Shown here: positions 13,490-13,500 of the stretch, in pieces
Position numbering within the stretch: the stretch's first letter is position 1
How the letters are laid out: each line of letters begins with the position of its first letter
Assembly: GCA_902783215.1 (NCBI GenBank)
Contig: CACZQD010000083.1
Coordinates: 1 to 13,500, forward strand
Source: an uncultured Erysipelotrichaceae bacterium
GTDB taxonomy: Bacteria; Bacillota_I; Bacilli_A; RF39; UBA660
Direction: 5' to 3'
Length of the DNA stretch: 13,500 nucleotides
Made by a program: the position numbers and the translations under genes
The notes under the pieces: generated by a model
What the model saw: the letters and a program-made list of their open reading frames with translations, nothing else
Databases searched by the model: none
What the model was told of the DNA's origin: nothing

Positions 13490-13500
13490 AAGAAAGGATG
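13490..13500 (+). promoter_or_regulatory. Possible SD of a divergent plus-strand gene starting beyond the window
   Basis: The last plus-strand bases read AAGAAAGGATG. They look like a ribosome binding site; the final ATG is too close to the purine run to be its start, so a coding start just past the edge is likely. This would be the only plus-strand gene and would make 13407-13500 a divergent intergenic region. Confidence 0.3.

Noticed and set aside
1..13500. CRISPR arrays, insertion sequences or prophage integration genes
   Set aside because: No regularly spaced direct repeats, transposase or integrase signatures were seen; the tRNA genes are intact with no duplicated 3' end nearby.

Overview
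The window comes from a very AT-rich bacterium with a Gram-positive style envelope. It encodes an LCP cell-wall ligase, a membrane-anchored lysozyme-like enzyme, lipobox lipoprotein machinery and spore-coat/sporulation-like families, and its Shine-Dalgarno (SD) sequences are mostly strong. UGA is used as a stop (end of the 63-residue gene at 6569-6571) and Trp is read from UGG, so the code is standard and not the Mycoplasma one. The overall look fits an uncultured, probably gut-associated Bacillota/Bacilli lineage near the Mollicutes (RF39-like), or an AT-rich clostridial relative. That placement is inference.

Every gene lies on the minus strand, so transcription runs from high to low coordinates. 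In that order: (a) 13406-12396, a LolA/YdcC/GerS-like lipoprotein; (b) 12271-12111, a tRNA-Arg(ACG) and tRNA-Pro(UGG) pair with its own promoter and terminator; (c) 11909-11166, a self-inhibited Fic enzyme as a single-gene unit with a terminator; (d) 10971-6328, a compact six-gene operon: GNAT acetyltransferase, PlsC-like acyltransferase, seven-TM hybrid histidine kinase, second GNAT, and two tiny overlapping CotF-like genes, ending in a terminator; (e) 6237-5218, an orphan D12-class adenine-N6 DNA methyltransferase; (f) 5126-3804, a membrane-anchored lysozyme-like enzyme, then a terminator; (g) 3754-2645, an HD-domain dGTPase-like enzyme; (h) 2578-641, a large LCP protein with a solute-binding-like domain and a cysteine-rich tail, then a terminator; (i) 576-1, a single-pass membrane protein running off the window.

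Five genes have a longer open frame than is likely translated. In each, an internal ATG preceded by a good SD was preferred (starts at 3754, 5126, 6237, 10971 and 11909).

Two themes stand out. First, promoters repeatedly carry an extended -10 (TGn then TATAAT-like). In four of them the -10 sits so close to the SD that the predicted transcript starts at or inside the SD, giving leaders of about 10-13 nt; two of these also overlap the upstream gene's terminator. Second, two exported cell-wall proteins carry unusual repeat modules: a 12-cysteine tail on the LCP protein and four tandem 11-residue repeats in the lysozyme-like protein. No complete new defence system is visible. The least expected gene cluster is the kinase/acyltransferase/CotF-like operon.
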